A stretch of DNA of 64,000 bases from Solanum dulcamara (GCF_947179165.1 NC_077241.1:77525648-77589647); one strand, 5' to 3'; positions 34,044 through 46,242 are shown, numbered from the stretch's first letter. Numbers and translations: made by a program. Notes: generated from the letters alone by a model not told the origin.

Positions 34044-36970
34044 GTAAACTCTTCTTAGCTTTCTGATTGATTCCAGTTTCTTTATTTATTTTTCGTTTAT
34101 GTGTTGTTGAGAGTATGAATCTGGTGGTATTGATGAATATTAGTTAGAAATTGTTCTTCCATTCTATCTACCGTTAGTTCCTTTGTTATTATAGTCTTTC
34201 ACTTCCTTAGTTTTATTCTTGTTAAATATTGAAGATTTGAAGTCTTCGAATTGATATTTCATTTCTGTCTGACACATCTTCCTAATAAATATCGAACTAG
34301 TTTCAATATTGATTTTAGCTACTGGTTCCTAACATGTTCTATTCTGCATTTTTTTTGAATCAGCTATTGTTAAACTTCTATCTAGCTCGTTAGATTCTCA
34401 TGGCTTACCTCTTGATGTTATTAGCTTGAGTTCAATCCGGTCATGAGCAGTTCAATGATTATGCAGTTCCTTATAACATGATCATGTCCTTTTAAGTTTA
34501 TATTCCAGATTATAGTCTGCTCAAGTTCATGGCTGTTTGTTCCCTCTGTCTTAATCTTATCATTCCGTTTTAGGCTCAATTCATGTTCACTTGGTCTAGT
34601 TTTGCTTCGGATTTTATCATTTGAATCTTGCCATACCTCTGTTGTGTGTTTGAAGCTCTCTTTGCTTGTATACTCTTCTCTGCTAATTTTTTTTTCATTG
34701 ACGGGGTTATTAATGACAAATATTTGCCCTATTACTTTAAAATCTGCCTAGTTCGAGCATGTTTTCTTTTCTCCTCAAGTTTATTTTGATTCCAAACTGT
34801 TCTGCCCACTCTATGCTTGATTTTAGTTGAACCTATCTCCATATTGAATCAAAGAAAGCATAGTTTAGTTGCTTAGAGTTGTTGTAATCTGTGGCACGAT
34901 TTAAGTGTTCATATTGGCAGCAATCTGGTTCATTTAGTTTCAACATCTGATGCCAATATGTTGTCTTTGTTGGTATTGTTCTGGTTCAAAATTTGATGTA
35001 TTGGTTAGCATAAATCTGGAAGCTATAATGTTACTGTCCAGATCTCTTCTTCGTTGCTTATTAAGTTATGACAATTTATAATTGTTTGAGCGTGAATCGG
35101 CTTGTAAAATTGTACTGTGTTTATATTGCTGATTTATTTTAGTTCTATGATCTCATTCTGTCCTGTTTAGTTGAAAGCTGCCGTGTTTATAATTTGATGT
35201 AGTTCGAATGAAATTTGATAATTTTGGCCTAGTTTCTATTCAAACTCCCAGTGAATGTTTAATCAGATGGTACCTCTCAAGTGTTTTCAGTTCTTCTTTG
35301 TCGTAACTTGAGTGATAATTATTTCCAGTTTCCAAAGGTCTTCGTCTTGCACATGTTAATTTGGTTTAGAATCTGTTCTCTTATGATAATGCATATTAGC
35401 CTGCTATTGTTTAGATTTCATGTTATTAAGATATTAAGATCATATGTTTGGCTTTTTTGATCTCTTTAAAGTGAGAATATATAAATTGTTATTGTGAACC
35501 AATACCAGTTTAATTCTAATCAGAATTAAGATATACGCACGGTAATATATAAATTTATACACATATATATATATATATCTCATTGAATTGTGCTAAGTGA
35601 TGCGATTTGGTTTCATGCATGTGTTGGTGGGAGGTAGCACTTACCCGTAGATTTAGTCGAATTATTTCTATCCTTCTTTGTGTGCAACATTCTCCTGCGC
35701 TAGGTTTCTCTACTTTCTAGTTATCTTCTTCTAGCTCCAGTTATGCTTCTTCTACTTCTTCTTCTACTCCTTATCTTCTCTTTTCTGTTATGATATTGCT
35801 GTCTGCAACTTCTTTTTCTTTCTCTTATCTGTTGCTGCTGTCGCAGTTTTTTTCTTTTTTCTCTTCTTCTCTTAGTGTTTCTCTGCTTTGTTTTTAGCGC
35901 TCTCTGATGTGTTCAGCTTATTTTATTACTTCTTTGTCTTTTTTTCACTTAAGTAATTAAATTGAATTTTTAAATTATTCTATTTCCTTCTTCTTCTTTT
36001 TTCAGTTTGTTAATCTAATTGAAATGTATTTGTTTATACAAGCTAATAGATACTCTCTACTGTTTTTCTTCAGTAGGTATGCTACTGTTTTATTTTTTCA
36101 TGTGCTCTCTATTTTCTTCAGTAGTTTGAGAAATTCTTAGCTGTGTTTGATTTTTTTTTCTCTTATGACTATTGAGTTCCTTTCAGTTTAGTTATTTTAC
36201 TTATCTGTGCAAGGTTTATCTTCGCTTCTCGCTTTAAGCAATGCAGATCCTTCATGCAGTTGGAATGCCTGAGACCACTTTTAGCCTTGCTTCTCTGGCT
36301 ACTGCTCCGGCTAAGGCTTTCTTTCCGCTTTGACTTGCCTTCCTTATCTTTCAATCTGGACTTGCATGTGTTCCATGACTATTTCGAGTGATTGCTGCTA
36401 TCTGGCTTGAGTTAGAGTCGCCTTTTTCCGCTTTGCGCTTCCAAAAACACTGATATAGCCTGTCCCACTAGTTTGGTATTGACATCCTGCTGATTATTGA
36501 TTGGTTGATCCTCTTTTTTCTTTTTCTGTTTTTGGGGGGAGGGGGGTATGAGCTCTCTCTTCTCGCCACCTCCTTCCAAAATTTAAGAAAAAAGAGAATG
36601 TGCCTTGGGAGTGAATTCTGATGTATTTAAAACTAAATAAATGAGTGATTGTGTGGTTCTGTGTGTGTGTGTCAGAGAGAGATAGAGACAGATGAAATTA
36701 GTGAAGTGTTTTAGAGAGAGAGACTGATGAAATTACTTAAGTGTTTTGAAACAACATATAGATTAAAAAGAAGCAACAATACCACATGCTATTTGGTGAA
36801 CAATTTGGATAGAAAGAATAGCAGAATTCTTGAAGGCAACAAGAGAAGCATACTTAGTCTTAAGTTTAGAGCCTTTGCTAGTTTTATGGTGCAACCTGAT
36901 CTTTGCACTCGATGTAGATGCCATGTTAGATATGATTGTTTCGATTTGCAGAACTTGTAACTGTGTTTTT

Positions 36971-37720
36971 TGATGCACTAGCTTTAGTATTCATCCATCT
37001 TATAACTACCTTATCTGGATACATGAAAAAATAAAAGAAGCAACAAAGAAATAAATAGATGATTAATATGGCCTAACCAAAATAAGTTGGACGTGAGGTA
37101 TTGTTGATTAAACTAAGTAGATTCTTTGAAAAATCAAATTCTTGAGTACATATGCAGGGAGGTTTTCCCATGTGACTTCACAATCTTCTCTAATATGCAG
37201 AGTTGGAAGTGTATCATTTTTGATGCACTAGCTTTAGTATTCATCCATCTTATAACTACCTTATCTGGATACATGAAAAAATAAAAGAAGCAACAAAGAA
37301 ATAAATAGATGATTAAGATGGCCTAACCAAAATAAGTTGGACGTGAGGTATTGTTGATTAAACTAAGTAGATTCTTTGAAAAATCAAATTCTTGAGTACA
37401 TATGCAGGGAGGTTTTCCCATGTGACTTCACAATCTTCTCTAATATGCAGAGTTGGAAGTGTATCATTTTTGATGCACTAGCTTTAGTATTCATCCATCT
37501 TATAACTACCTTATCTGGATACATGAAAAAATAAAAGAAGCAACAAAGAAATAAATAGATGATTAAGATGGCCTAACCAAAATAAGTTGGACGTGAGGTA
37601 TTGTTGATTAAACTAAGTAGATTCTTTGAAAAATCAAATTCTTGAGTACATATGCAGGGAGGTTTTCCCATGTGACTTCACAATCTTCTCTAATATGCAG
37701 AGTTGGAAGTGTATCATTTT
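36971..37720 (+). repeat. Three tandem copies of a 250-bp unit
   Basis: TGATGCACTAGCTTTAGTAT begins units at 36971, 37221 and 37471. Units 2 and 3 look identical; unit 1 differs by one visible base (ATTAATATGG versus ATTAAGATGG). The second tandem unit and both inverted segments have a single copy, so the amplification is specific to this copy and recent. It lies in the 5' intron of HAL3. Confidence 0.95.
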
Positions 37721-38711
37721 ATATTAATGTTTCTCTTTCTCAATGACTAATTTATTAGACACACTACATATTATGGATGGGTCATGTCTTTTTTTCCCCT
37801 CAATCGATACTGTCCTTTTGTCTTCTCTTATCCTAATGTGTTGGGGTGGGTGTTCTTGAAAACTTGTCCGTTTCTAGAAAAAAAGGTAATAAAAGGAAAC
37901 ACGTTGTTGATAAACCTATTGCCAATGCCGATTTTTTTATTATGGCCTTGGACTAGAAGAGATTGGGCCATGAAATTCAAGTAAGATTTCCAGAATTAGC
38001 CTTTTGAGCTATAGGTCATCACAAAGTATTTGCCAAGCCCATAACACTTAAGAAAGAAACTGATGGTGATAACTTGGATTCAATCCATGAAGCATCAAGA
38101 CAAGTTTGAAGCTCACCTTCTTAGATGAGAAATCTAGAATTACCGTGATGGTAGGAAAGTTACAGCCTTTGATCAAATTTTAGAAGGTTGTTACGGTCAA
38201 TGACTTGGTCCACAACTAGTTCTCTACAAGAATGGGCACATCAGTTGGAACTTCCAGTAAAACATGACGATGTGACCCTAGGTAAAGAGAAGATTAGCTA
38301 AGCTTAGGTTAGTTTTACTCAAGCGGAGGGCTATTTCAGCAGAATGAAAGACCAGCAATCCAATTTAGCAAATTAAGGACCAATTAACCAGTTCAGTAGA
38401 GCAACATGAACAGTAAGCAAGTCCAAATCCTTGAAACTACATCAGCTGATCATCTGTTGGCCAACTGTTTTTTGATGTTCGTGAAGAGTTAGGGTTAAAA
38501 TGGGTTTGAGAAATTAAGATAAGCATGGATTTGACCCCACCTAGGGTGAGTTAAGTCCAAAGAGTTATGATTGTGAAGCAAGTTGCCAGGGGATGTTCTC
38601 TTTCTTATCTACTGCTGGCATTCCCCTTAGTTGCACGCATGTACAATTACTTGTATCTTTCTATTGGTGCAGTAAAGAATCCTTTTTTTCTGTTTCACAG
38701 GTTAGGTTGAT

Positions 38712-39759
38712 ATGGAGCCTGTGACTTCAGAGATGGAACCGGTTCAGATAAACAGTGCACCTAGGAGACCTCGTATTCTGCTTGCAGCGAGTGGAAGTGT
38801 GGCTGCTATTAAGTTTGCCAATCTATGTCGTTGTTTTTCTGAATGGGCAGAAGTTAAAGCAGTTGCAACAAAACCTTCTCTTCATTTCATAGACAAAGCT
38901 TCACTTCCGAAAGATGTCATTCTTTATACTGACGAGGAGGAATGGTCCACTTGGAAGAAGATTGGTGATAGTGTGCTACACATTGAGCTCCGCAGGTGGG
39001 CTGATATTATGGTTATTGCCCCTTTGTCAGCAAACACACTTGGGAAGGTGATGTATCATTCCACGGTTTTATTCCTGAATTTTCTTTTCATGTAACACTC
39101 ATTCTGCCTCAAAAATACAATTTATTCCCTTATCCTAGTAGGTTACAGTAATATCGGATGGTCTTCAAAGCTTAAAATAGGGAGTGAAAAGATAATTTTA
39201 TTGAAGATATGATAAAATTGGCTTATCCTGAAAGATTTTGGTAGCATGAGTGGCGGAATTCTTTATAAAATGGACTATCAACAATGTTAAACATACTAGC
39301 TGAACATGTCCATGATGGAAGGTTAACATTAAGAAAGACACCAATTCAATTCCCCACATCATGAAAAAGAATTTGTGGTATTATGGTTTATAAGTTGTTT
39401 TATGTTATTAGCTTACATTGTGTTCTACTTTGCAAATAAGCTGACATATGCCTTCTGTAGTGTAGATTGCTGGTGGACTATGTGATAACTTGTTAACCTG
39501 CATCGTACGAGCATGGGACTACAATAAACCCCTTTTTGTGGCACCAGCCATGAATACATTGATGTGGAATAATCCATTCACAGAACGACACCTTATGGTC
39601 ATTGATGAGCTTGGAATCTCTCTCATACCACCAGTTTCAAAGAGACTAGCTTGTGGAGATTATGGAAATGGAGCAATGGCTGAACCCTCTCTCATCTACT
39701 CAACTGTAAGACTCTTCTATGAGTCACGGTCACAATCAGGTGGCATCAACATGGCGTGA
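38712..39759 (+). CDS. HAL3: Phosphopantothenoylcysteine decarboxylase HAL3, copy 1
   Basis: FMN enzyme that decarboxylates 4'-phosphopantothenoylcysteine to 4'-phosphopantetheine, a step of coenzyme A synthesis; plant HAL3 also affects salt tolerance and growth. Two coding exons, 38712-39047 and 39466-39759, give 209 aa, the same length as Arabidopsis HAL3a. Flavoprotein features: ASGSVAAIK near residue 26 for FMN binding, catalytic His90 in HIELRRWAD, the PAMNTLMW motif (139-146) with Asn142, and the substrate clamp ACGDYGNGAMAEP with Cys175. All three key residues fall at the same numbers as in AtHAL3a. HAL3 forms trimers in known structures. Translation starts 11 bases behind a probable leader-intron acceptor. 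It is duplicated at 54131. Confidence 0.95.
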
Positions 39760-40688
39760 TCCACAGATCATTAAATTTTATTTGTTGGTTTGTACAAGTG
39801 ATAGAAATTGTTGAAATTCAGGAGCTGGAGCAATGTTACTTAGCATACACCAGTTGTGTTTATTTTTCTCCTAAATTTCATCACCTACCTAGTGTCTGTT
39901 TGTATCCAAGAGCTAACTTTCAATCAAGGTTCACGTTCATCCTAGTCAATTGAATGAGAATATTATGCAACTCTATATAGTAACTGTTGCTAATTATGTA
40001 TGTGATCATGATCTCCATGAACAAACAAATGTGTGATGGGGGGAATTGACGTAGCTTCTTTGGGTCACAATATGTGTGTATTTTTGTGTGTTTGTGTTTC
40101 ACTTTGTTACCAGAAAATAGGGAAGATCATGGTGGAAACAAAAAATATGTCAACCAGAAGGCCAAAAAAAAAAAGAGAGCTCAGATGCACAATTTTAACA
40201 TATCAGATGAGTGTGACGACCCATCGTTCACAATCAGCCATAGCTCTGAACCAGAGAGAATGAGGTATTGATCAGGACAATTAATAAATCCTCATGGCAA
40301 TCTACATCTTTATGTATAATTAACAAACATTATTCATATCACCTTTTTATTTCATCAATTTTTTAATTAATCAGCACATCGATAACTGATTTCAAGGATA
40401 TTAATGTTCAGAGTCTGGTAAACAAAATTTGGTAACCACTAATTAAGTAATGGGACCAATATACAGAAAGGGATACATTGACTTTTTATTTGTTAATTCC
40501 TTCTAATACATGCAACTGCAATGGAACATATAAACGTGCCTTCAAATATTGTGATTTTTTTTTTTTTTTCATCTTAGTACGTGCTACCATGTTATACCCA
40601 ATTTATTTATGGCACAGCAAATAATATTCACCTTAGTAGAAAAGAAGAGCAAAAGATCAAGAAAATTTTATTGTTAGCAGCCACTAAA
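39760..40688 (+). other. HAL3 3' region and GT47 promoter
   Basis: Non-coding between two genes on the same strand. Small frames around 40033-40271 do not resemble any family I know and shift between the two duplicates. A T-run before 40570 varies in length between the units. Confidence 0.5.
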
Positions 40689-42680
40689 ATGGCAATTTCT
40701 GTTTCAAAGAAGAAAGCTAAGATTAACAAAAGAGTTGAACATAAAGAAAGTTTCATTATTTCTTCTTTTTTAGCTAAACTTCTATTTAGGATTCCATCTA
40801 TAGTCACTGTCTTGATTCTTATCTTCTTATGGTCTTCTTCTACTACCATTATTTCTGGTAAAGTAGTACATGTTTGCATCTCATCGCGTAAACTCAATGA
40901 TCTTTATTGCATTTCTGCTGGCACTGAACCAAATCTTGACACCGCGGTTTCTCCTCTCAATGGTACTTCTCCTTCTGTTTATGTTGATCAAAAGGATACC
41001 GCATCAAAAGAATCTAGTCCTTCAGACACTCGAATAGCAATAGTCGATGAAAATTCCACATTAATTGATACCATCTCAAATGTTGTTGACGTTTCACTTC
41101 AAAAATCTAGTCCCCTTGACATCCCTATTCCGCGTGTCAATGATAGTGTCACATCAAAAGATATCACGTCAAATGTTGTTGATGTTTCTAGTCCTCTTGA
41201 CATCCCAATTCCGCGTGTCAATGATAGTTCCACATCAATTGATACTATATCAAATGTGGTTGATGTTTCACTACAAAAATCTAGTCCTCTTGACATGCCA
41301 ATTTCACATGTCAATGATGGTGTTACATCCATTCCTAGTGTGAAACAAGAAAGTACAATAACTGTTGATTCTTTTTCAGGAAACAAAAATGTTTCTTTCA
41401 GAAACAGTATGGTTAAAAGTGGTGATGAGGAACTAATGATAGCTTATAATGATGTGGAGGATCAATTGCAGGTGCATCGTTCATGGGCAGCAACGAGCAA
41501 AAATAATGCAACTTGCGATGGCAGGGGAATTTATGTGTATGATTTACCAAGAAAGTTCAACAAAGACTTGGTAGCTCAATGTGCAGATATAAATCCTTGG
41601 GTCAACCTCTGCAAGTACTTCAGCAACGATGCAATGGGCGAACCAATACAGAATCTTGGCAAAGGATGGTATCAGACACATCAGTATTCACTAGAGCTGA
41701 TATTTCATTCGCGCGTTCTCAATCATCCTTGCAGAGTTCACAATGCAGATGAAGCAAAGCTGTTTTATGTGCCTTTTTATGGTGGACTTGATATTTTAAG
41801 ATGGCATTTCAAGAATGTATCGAACGATGTCAAGGACTCGTTGGGAGTAGAACTTGTAAGATGGTTAGAGTCACAGAAGCATTGGTTTCAAAAATCAGGT
41901 AATGATCATGTCTTTGTTTTAGGGAAAATTTCTTGGGATTTCAGAAGATATAGCAATACCATATGGGGAAGTAGGTTCTTGGAACTAGATGAAATGCAGA
42001 ATCCGGTTAAGCTCTTGATTGAACGACAACCATGGCAAGTTAACGACATAGGAATACCACATCCTACTTATTTCCATCCACAATCAGACAATGATATAAT
42101 CGCGTGGCAGGACAGAACCATCAAGTCAAATCGAAAAAGCCTAGTGTCCTTTGCTGGTGCAGCAAGGCCTGATGCACCAGAAAACATAAGGTCAATCTTG
42201 ATCAACCAATGCACATCAGCCAATGATCAAGAATGTATTTTCTTGAATTGCAATTTAGGCAAATGTGATCAGCCAGAGTCGATAATAGGACTCTTCATGG
42301 AATCTGAATTCTGTTTGCAGCCTCCAGGGGACAGTCCAACAAGAAAATCAGTTTTCGATTCGTTGATATCAGGTTGTATACCTGTGATCTTTGATCCCTT
42401 TACAGCATACTATCAATACTCATGGCATTTACCAGAAGATCATAAAAAGTACTCAGTTTTCATAGATCAAGAAGATGTGAGGAGAATGAAAGTCAATGTT
42501 GTGGAGAGGCTTATGCAAATTCCAACAAAAGAAAGAGAGAACATGAGAAGTTATATAATATATGAGTTGTTACCTGGATTAGTATATGGAGATCCAAAAT
42601 CTAAGCTAGAGAAATATCAAGATGCATTTTCAATAACTATAAACAATTTGTTTCAAAGATTGAACAAATTGGAATTATGA
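40689..42680 (+). CDS. GT47 exostosin-like glycosyltransferase (MUR3/xyloglucan galactosyltransferase-like), copy 1
   Basis: Type II Golgi membrane enzyme expected to transfer a sugar, probably galactose, onto xyloglucan or a related wall polysaccharide. It has one exon and 663 aa from the first ATG (40689, context AAAATGG); the upstream codons lack an ATG. Order: basic cytosolic tail (1-34, lysine-rich), one membrane anchor (about 35-57), a Ser/Thr/Asp-rich stem (60-270) with degenerate repeats of SPLDIPIPRVND, and the catalytic exostosin domain from about 275 (CDGRGIYVYDLP) to the end. The catalytic part shows the family strings GWYQTHQYSLE, AKLFYVPFYGG, YFHPQSDNDI, FAGAARPDAPENIRS, FCLQPPGDSPTRKSVFDS and GCIPVIF. 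The exact acceptor within the GT47 group A family cannot be told from sequence. It is duplicated at 56104. Confidence 0.9.
   Translation: MAISVSKKKAKINKRVEHKESFIISSFLAKLLFRIPSIVTVLILIFLWSSSTTIISGKVVHVCISSRKLNDLYCISAGTEPNLDTAVSPLNGTSPSVYVDQKDTASKESSPSDTRIAIVDENSTLIDTISNVVDVSLQKSSPLDIPIPRVNDSVTSKDITSNVVDVSSPLDIPIPRVNDSSTSIDTISNVVDVSLQKSSPLDMPISHVNDGVTSIPSVKQESTITVDSFSGNKNVSFRNSMVKSGDEELMIAYNDVEDQLQVHRSWAATSKNNATCDGRGIYVYDLPRKFNKDLVAQCADINPWVNLCKYFSNDAMGEPIQNLGKGWYQTHQYSLELIFHSRVLNHPCRVHNADEAKLFYVPFYGGLDILRWHFKNVSNDVKDSLGVELVRWLESQKHWFQKSGNDHVFVLGKISWDFRRYSNTIWGSRFLELDEMQNPVKLLIERQPWQVNDIGIPHPTYFHPQSDNDIIAWQDRTIKSNRKSLVSFAGAARPDAPENIRSILINQCTSANDQECIFLNCNLGKCDQPESIIGLFMESEFCLQPPGDSPTRKSVFDSLISGCIPVIFDPFTAYYQYSWHLPEDHKKYSVFIDQEDVRRMKVNVVERLMQIPTKERENMRSYIIYELLPGLVYGDPKSKLEKYQDAFSITINNLFQRLNKLEL
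41050..41330 (+). repeat. Coding repeats in the GT47 stem
   Basis: Three to four degenerate copies of a roughly 30-codon unit, each with TSN(V/I)VDVS, SPLDIPI and RVND strings, encode the stem between membrane anchor and catalytic domain. Single substitutions differ between the two gene duplicates, but copy number is the same. Confidence 0.85.
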
Positions 42681-44170
42681 CAGTATTGACTTGTTATACA
42701 TGTATCATACTTTTGTATTAGGAAAAATGAGGATAAATTATAAGTTTCTCACTCAATTTGTTTTTGTTTCGTAGATAAGTTCATTTCTAGTGCAAACACT
42801 ACCTAAGAAGTTTGAAATAATCTTCCTTGTAAACTTCTACGTTTTTTGACATCATATTGAAAACGCTCCTAACCAAGTAACCAACCCCTTCCCTTCGTAG
42901 AGAATGTGTATTGTAAGTGATCCGAATGTGCCCGGCCGAGTTGTTGAGTACCCTGAGGAAGGTATCAGATCGACTTCCCCCGAAAAAGGAAGAGAGACTT
43001 GTTAGAAATGTGCTTGGTTGTTGACCAAGAAAGCAGATGAGCCCGTGCAAGCATCAGAACATGCATTCTCGCAACCCGATTTTCATGACCCAACCAAGAA
43101 AACCTTGAATCATCAACAGGTTTTTCACCGAGGGGGTGGATCGAAGCGATTGCAGCGAAGAATTGATCTGAAATGGTCGCTTAGGGTGTTGATTTGACAT
43201 CTTCAGCTACGGTGTTCACATCCTCCCTAAGAACTCTTACTAAAATAAAACTCCTAACTTCCTCTCCGTTCCTTGATCTCCTTATATAAATACTACTTTT
43301 TAATGTGTAAATTTTTAAAAGGGACATCTTACTCATGGTAACTATGACTAATTTTTTATCAAACACATCAACTATTTATTGTATCAATTTCAATAATTCA
43401 ATTTAAACATGTAATTACTTATTTGTAAAATCAACTCACACCAAAAAATATTGTTCAAACACTTAATATTTATCTCTAATTCAATTCTAATTTTCTAATA
43501 ATCTCTCTCTCTCTCTCCATTGTTGAAATGAAATGAAATGAATTTTGGACAATATAAATATATAACTCTATCCATATTGTCTGAACAAGTGGAAAAAGAA
43601 GACTTATTTTTTTTTGTGTCTTAAACGTTCTTTTTTTGGAATCTTCGAAAGTGTTCCAAAAGATTTATCCATTAAGTTACAAATAGAACACAACTTTGAC
43701 TAAAAAATTATGAAAAACAATTGGACATGTAGGACCTACATGCACAAGCACAAGCACAACTTTTATAATATGGTTTCATATACATTGTTCATAGCATATA
43801 CCTTCACATCATTGTTTATGTGAATAAAAATAAATAATCAAATCATCCGAGTCTAGTCAAAATTAAATAAAAATATTTTTTTAAAATAGTTAAATCAAAA
43901 ATTTTGCTAAAAATATTATCGAACAAAGAATAATCCATTGATCCTCTTTAGTTTATATAGCTATGAAATTGCTTAATCGTTAGTAAACTTAGCCAATTAA
44001 CAAAGGTTAATTGATACATAACATTTGTAGCACATAATAAATACCATCCAATAAAACAAAATTAATATTAATATTGAATATTCATAAAATCTATTAATTA
44101 ATATTGACAACATATGTAAAAAAAATAAAAATAAAAATTATCATATGTTGTCTAAAACGTGTTTGCATTA
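42681..44170. other. Spacer between GT47 and GPX
   Basis: No gene supported. Frames on the - strand at 42799-43050 and 43181-43366 are present in both units but are not recognisable. A GC-richer patch (42880-43180) may be an old transposon remnant. The rest is AT-rich promoter-proximal sequence with CT repeats (43500-43520). Confidence 0.45.
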
Positions 44171-44176
44171 TACTAT

Positions 44177-44208
44177 GCCACGTGTCTATTTATTTCCATG
44201 CCACGTGT
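44177..44208 (+). promoter_or_regulatory. Pair of G-box/ABRE elements before GPX exon 1
   Basis: Two identical GCCACGTGT sites at 44177-44185 and 44200-44208, 23 bases apart, lie about 60-90 bases before the GPX start codon. CACGTG is the core of G-box/ABRE sites bound by bZIP and bHLH factors, so abscisic acid or light responsiveness is plausible. Both are conserved in the second unit. Confidence 0.7.
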
Positions 44209-44266
44209 AAAAGCTTGTCCTCATCTCTAAATACAGAACACACCCAAAAAGAAAATTCAGCATTAA

Positions 44267-44527
44267 ATGCTTTGTTCTACAGCTCGTGTTCTTCTCATCC
44301 CACAGAAAAAGTTCACTTTTCTAAGGCGATTTTCTTCGATTCTAAGCTCAACCCATTTCAATTTCGTGTCTAATCTTCCTATTTCACCTTTCTCTAAGCG
44401 GATCCATACAGTTTTTCCCAATTCTCTTGTTACCTCTAAAGGTTTTGAGTTGTGGGGTTTAAGATCAGATCATACCATGGCTAGTCAATCCAGCAAACCT
44501 CAATCTGTTTATGATTTCACTGTCAAG
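44267..44527 (+). pseudogene. Phospholipid-hydroperoxide glutathione peroxidase, exon 1 only, copy 1
   Basis: The 87-codon first exon encodes an Arg/Ser-rich organelle-targeting leader followed by an internal Met at residue 71 (MASQSSKPQSVYDFTVK), where the conserved GPX domain starts; it ends at donor GTAAGA. In the family the next exon carries the rest of the domain with the catalytic Cys (in NVASQCG). None of that is found in 44528-46669, after which an inverted copy of HAL3 intron DNA begins. The gene is therefore cut after exon 1 and cannot make a peroxidase, although its promoter looks intact. A transcript of exon 1 plus intron could still be produced. Confidence 0.8.
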
Positions 44528-44854
44528 GTAAGAACTTTCGCTTATTTTGATTTGGGGTTTTTCTTTTCTTTTCTAAATTGTTTAATTTTGCTTATTTTGA
44601 CTAATTGGTTTTGAAGAAATCTTGTTTTTGTTTGTTTTGTTAGTGTTTGGATTAGGAAATTGAGTTATGTGGTGTGATTTGTATCAATTTTTGGGGTAGT
44701 GGGTGATTTGAACTTTTTTTTTATATTGGTTATGGATCACCAACATAAGCAAAGAATGTGAAAGATCATTCATTTTTGTTTTCTTTTGTGTAAAGGTCGC
44801 TTTTTTTTATGTTTTTGTTTATGCTTTTGTTTAGTTTCTTGGTCTATGGTCATG

Positions 44855-45020
44855 GGTTGTCGTGCAGAAATGCACTTTTTTTTCAGTCATCCAATTATCT
44901 ATAAAAAAAATTAGACCTCCCCAAGCCGGAGCTTAGTGCATTGGATAAGGCTACATACAATATGCTTGTGGTCCATTGTTAATGCTGTCTATTCAAGGGA
45001 CACACACTGTTATTTCCACG
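44855..45020 (+). mobile_element. Scrambled SINE (Au-type) remnant in GPX intron
   Basis: Contains GAGCTTAGTGCATTGGATAAG and TGTGGTCCATTG-type strings seen in Au-like plant SINEs, but the head (GGTTCGAG...AAACAGCCTC) found in the second unit is replaced here by unrelated AT-rich bases. The element was partly rewritten in one copy after duplication. Confidence 0.6.
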
Positions 45021-45352
45021 CAAAAAAACAAACGTTTGCCTAACTTGTTAAGTATTTAAAAAGTGTATTTAGCCTAACTCAATCTAAAAAGTCAATTCAT
45101 GAGAGGATGATGGTTCAAAATTATATAAAGAGATTAATTTCCGATCTCTCGTGAATTGATGTGGGATAATTCAACAACCCCCTCCCTCTCCTGCGCGTCC
45201 AAAAATATAACATAATATAAGGATCCAAGTCGAGTAAAAAAATTTGGAGGATATTGACTTTTGTAATACATTATACATGATAAGAAATAGATTTTGAATC
45301 TAATTTAATTCAAAAACTAACTCATAAAATGAAAATGGTTCAAAATCATATA

Positions 45353-45640
45353 CTCCCTCCATTCCATATTAAGTGAATTTTTAAAGGATTTTTCATTGTT
45401 CAAAATAATTGAATTGTTCAAAGTTCAAGATAGATGTTTGAAACCTTTTTCATATTTGCCTTTTCATTTGAAATTTTATATTTTCTTGGAGATAAATCAC
45501 ACTACTTGTAAAGTTATATTCATGATTTTACAAAGAACAATAGTGGAAAGTACAGTTCAAATTATGTACTTAAATGTTTTTCTTAATATGGACATCAATG
45601 AGGCCCCTCACATTAGGTTTTCGAGGTTTTTGAGAAAATA
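45353..45640 (+). mobile_element. Stowaway-like MITE end
   Basis: Starts CTCCCTCCATTCCATATTAAG after TA at 45351-45352, a typical Stowaway left end. No matching right end was found, so it is probably truncated or rearranged. An 81-codon frame inside it is not a gene. A copy lies in the second unit. Confidence 0.5.
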
Positions 45641-45799
45641 AAGATGAAATAATTTACGACCATACAAATGTAACAATTTATTGTATAACATAAATTCAAA
45701 ATCATTAAATTAACACCATTTAAAATTTATTAATATTAATAATATTTATCAGATATTCAGTTTACACTTGATGAGATGATTTACTATGACACAAATAAA

Positions 45800-45821
45800 A
45801 TATATATATATATATATATAC
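45800..45821. repeat. (AT)n microsatellite, short allele
   Basis: About 11 AT repeats followed by ACGCGCAC and the common GTGTACGTGCTTTGCACGTA transposon-end motif. The same locus in the second unit is about 60 bases long. Confidence 0.9.
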
Positions 45822-46242
45822 GCGCACATGCACTAGTTTAGTGTACGTGCTTTGCACGTATGTCTCATGTCAATCAATAAAATTATATATAAGAAGAACA
45901 AAATTATTAGAAAATAGCAATTGATAACTTGATAGTAAAAATAAATGTTATACCTATCTAAAAGATAAGAATTTCATATATGAAGGTTAAAAAGTTATTA
46001 AAAAACAAGAACCTCTTTATTTTTAAATTCTTTTATTTATTTATCATAATTTAAGTAAAATTTATACAAGGTAAAAATATTAATTTTAAAATCTTAAATA
46101 TTTAAACTTCCAATATAGTTCAAATAAGGAAATACATGTAAGAAGTGAAAGCTATTTTCAAAAGGTAAAAGAGACCAACAACATTAAGTATATTAACCTC
46201 TACAATACCCCTTTCTAGATATTAGGACTTCAATTTAAATAA

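Noticed and set aside
36971..37720. Spaced repeats as a CRISPR array
   Set aside because: The units are 250 bp, directly adjoining and without spacers, in a plant intron; a tandem duplication explains them.
40033..40271. Two overlapping frames behind HAL3
   Set aside because: Frame length and sequence change between duplicates by indels in an A-run; likely 3' UTR.
40581..40688. Upstream extension of the GT47 frame
   Set aside because: The extension begins at GTG and contains no ATG; a plant gene should start at the ATG at 40689.
42799..43366. - strand frames conserved in both units
   Set aside because: Conservation only reflects the recent duplication; no family similarity, and the start codons are not convincing.
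44267..44614. A complete 115-aa small protein
   Set aside because: The last 28 codons read through a good GTAAGA donor into intron sequence; the true exon ends at 44527.
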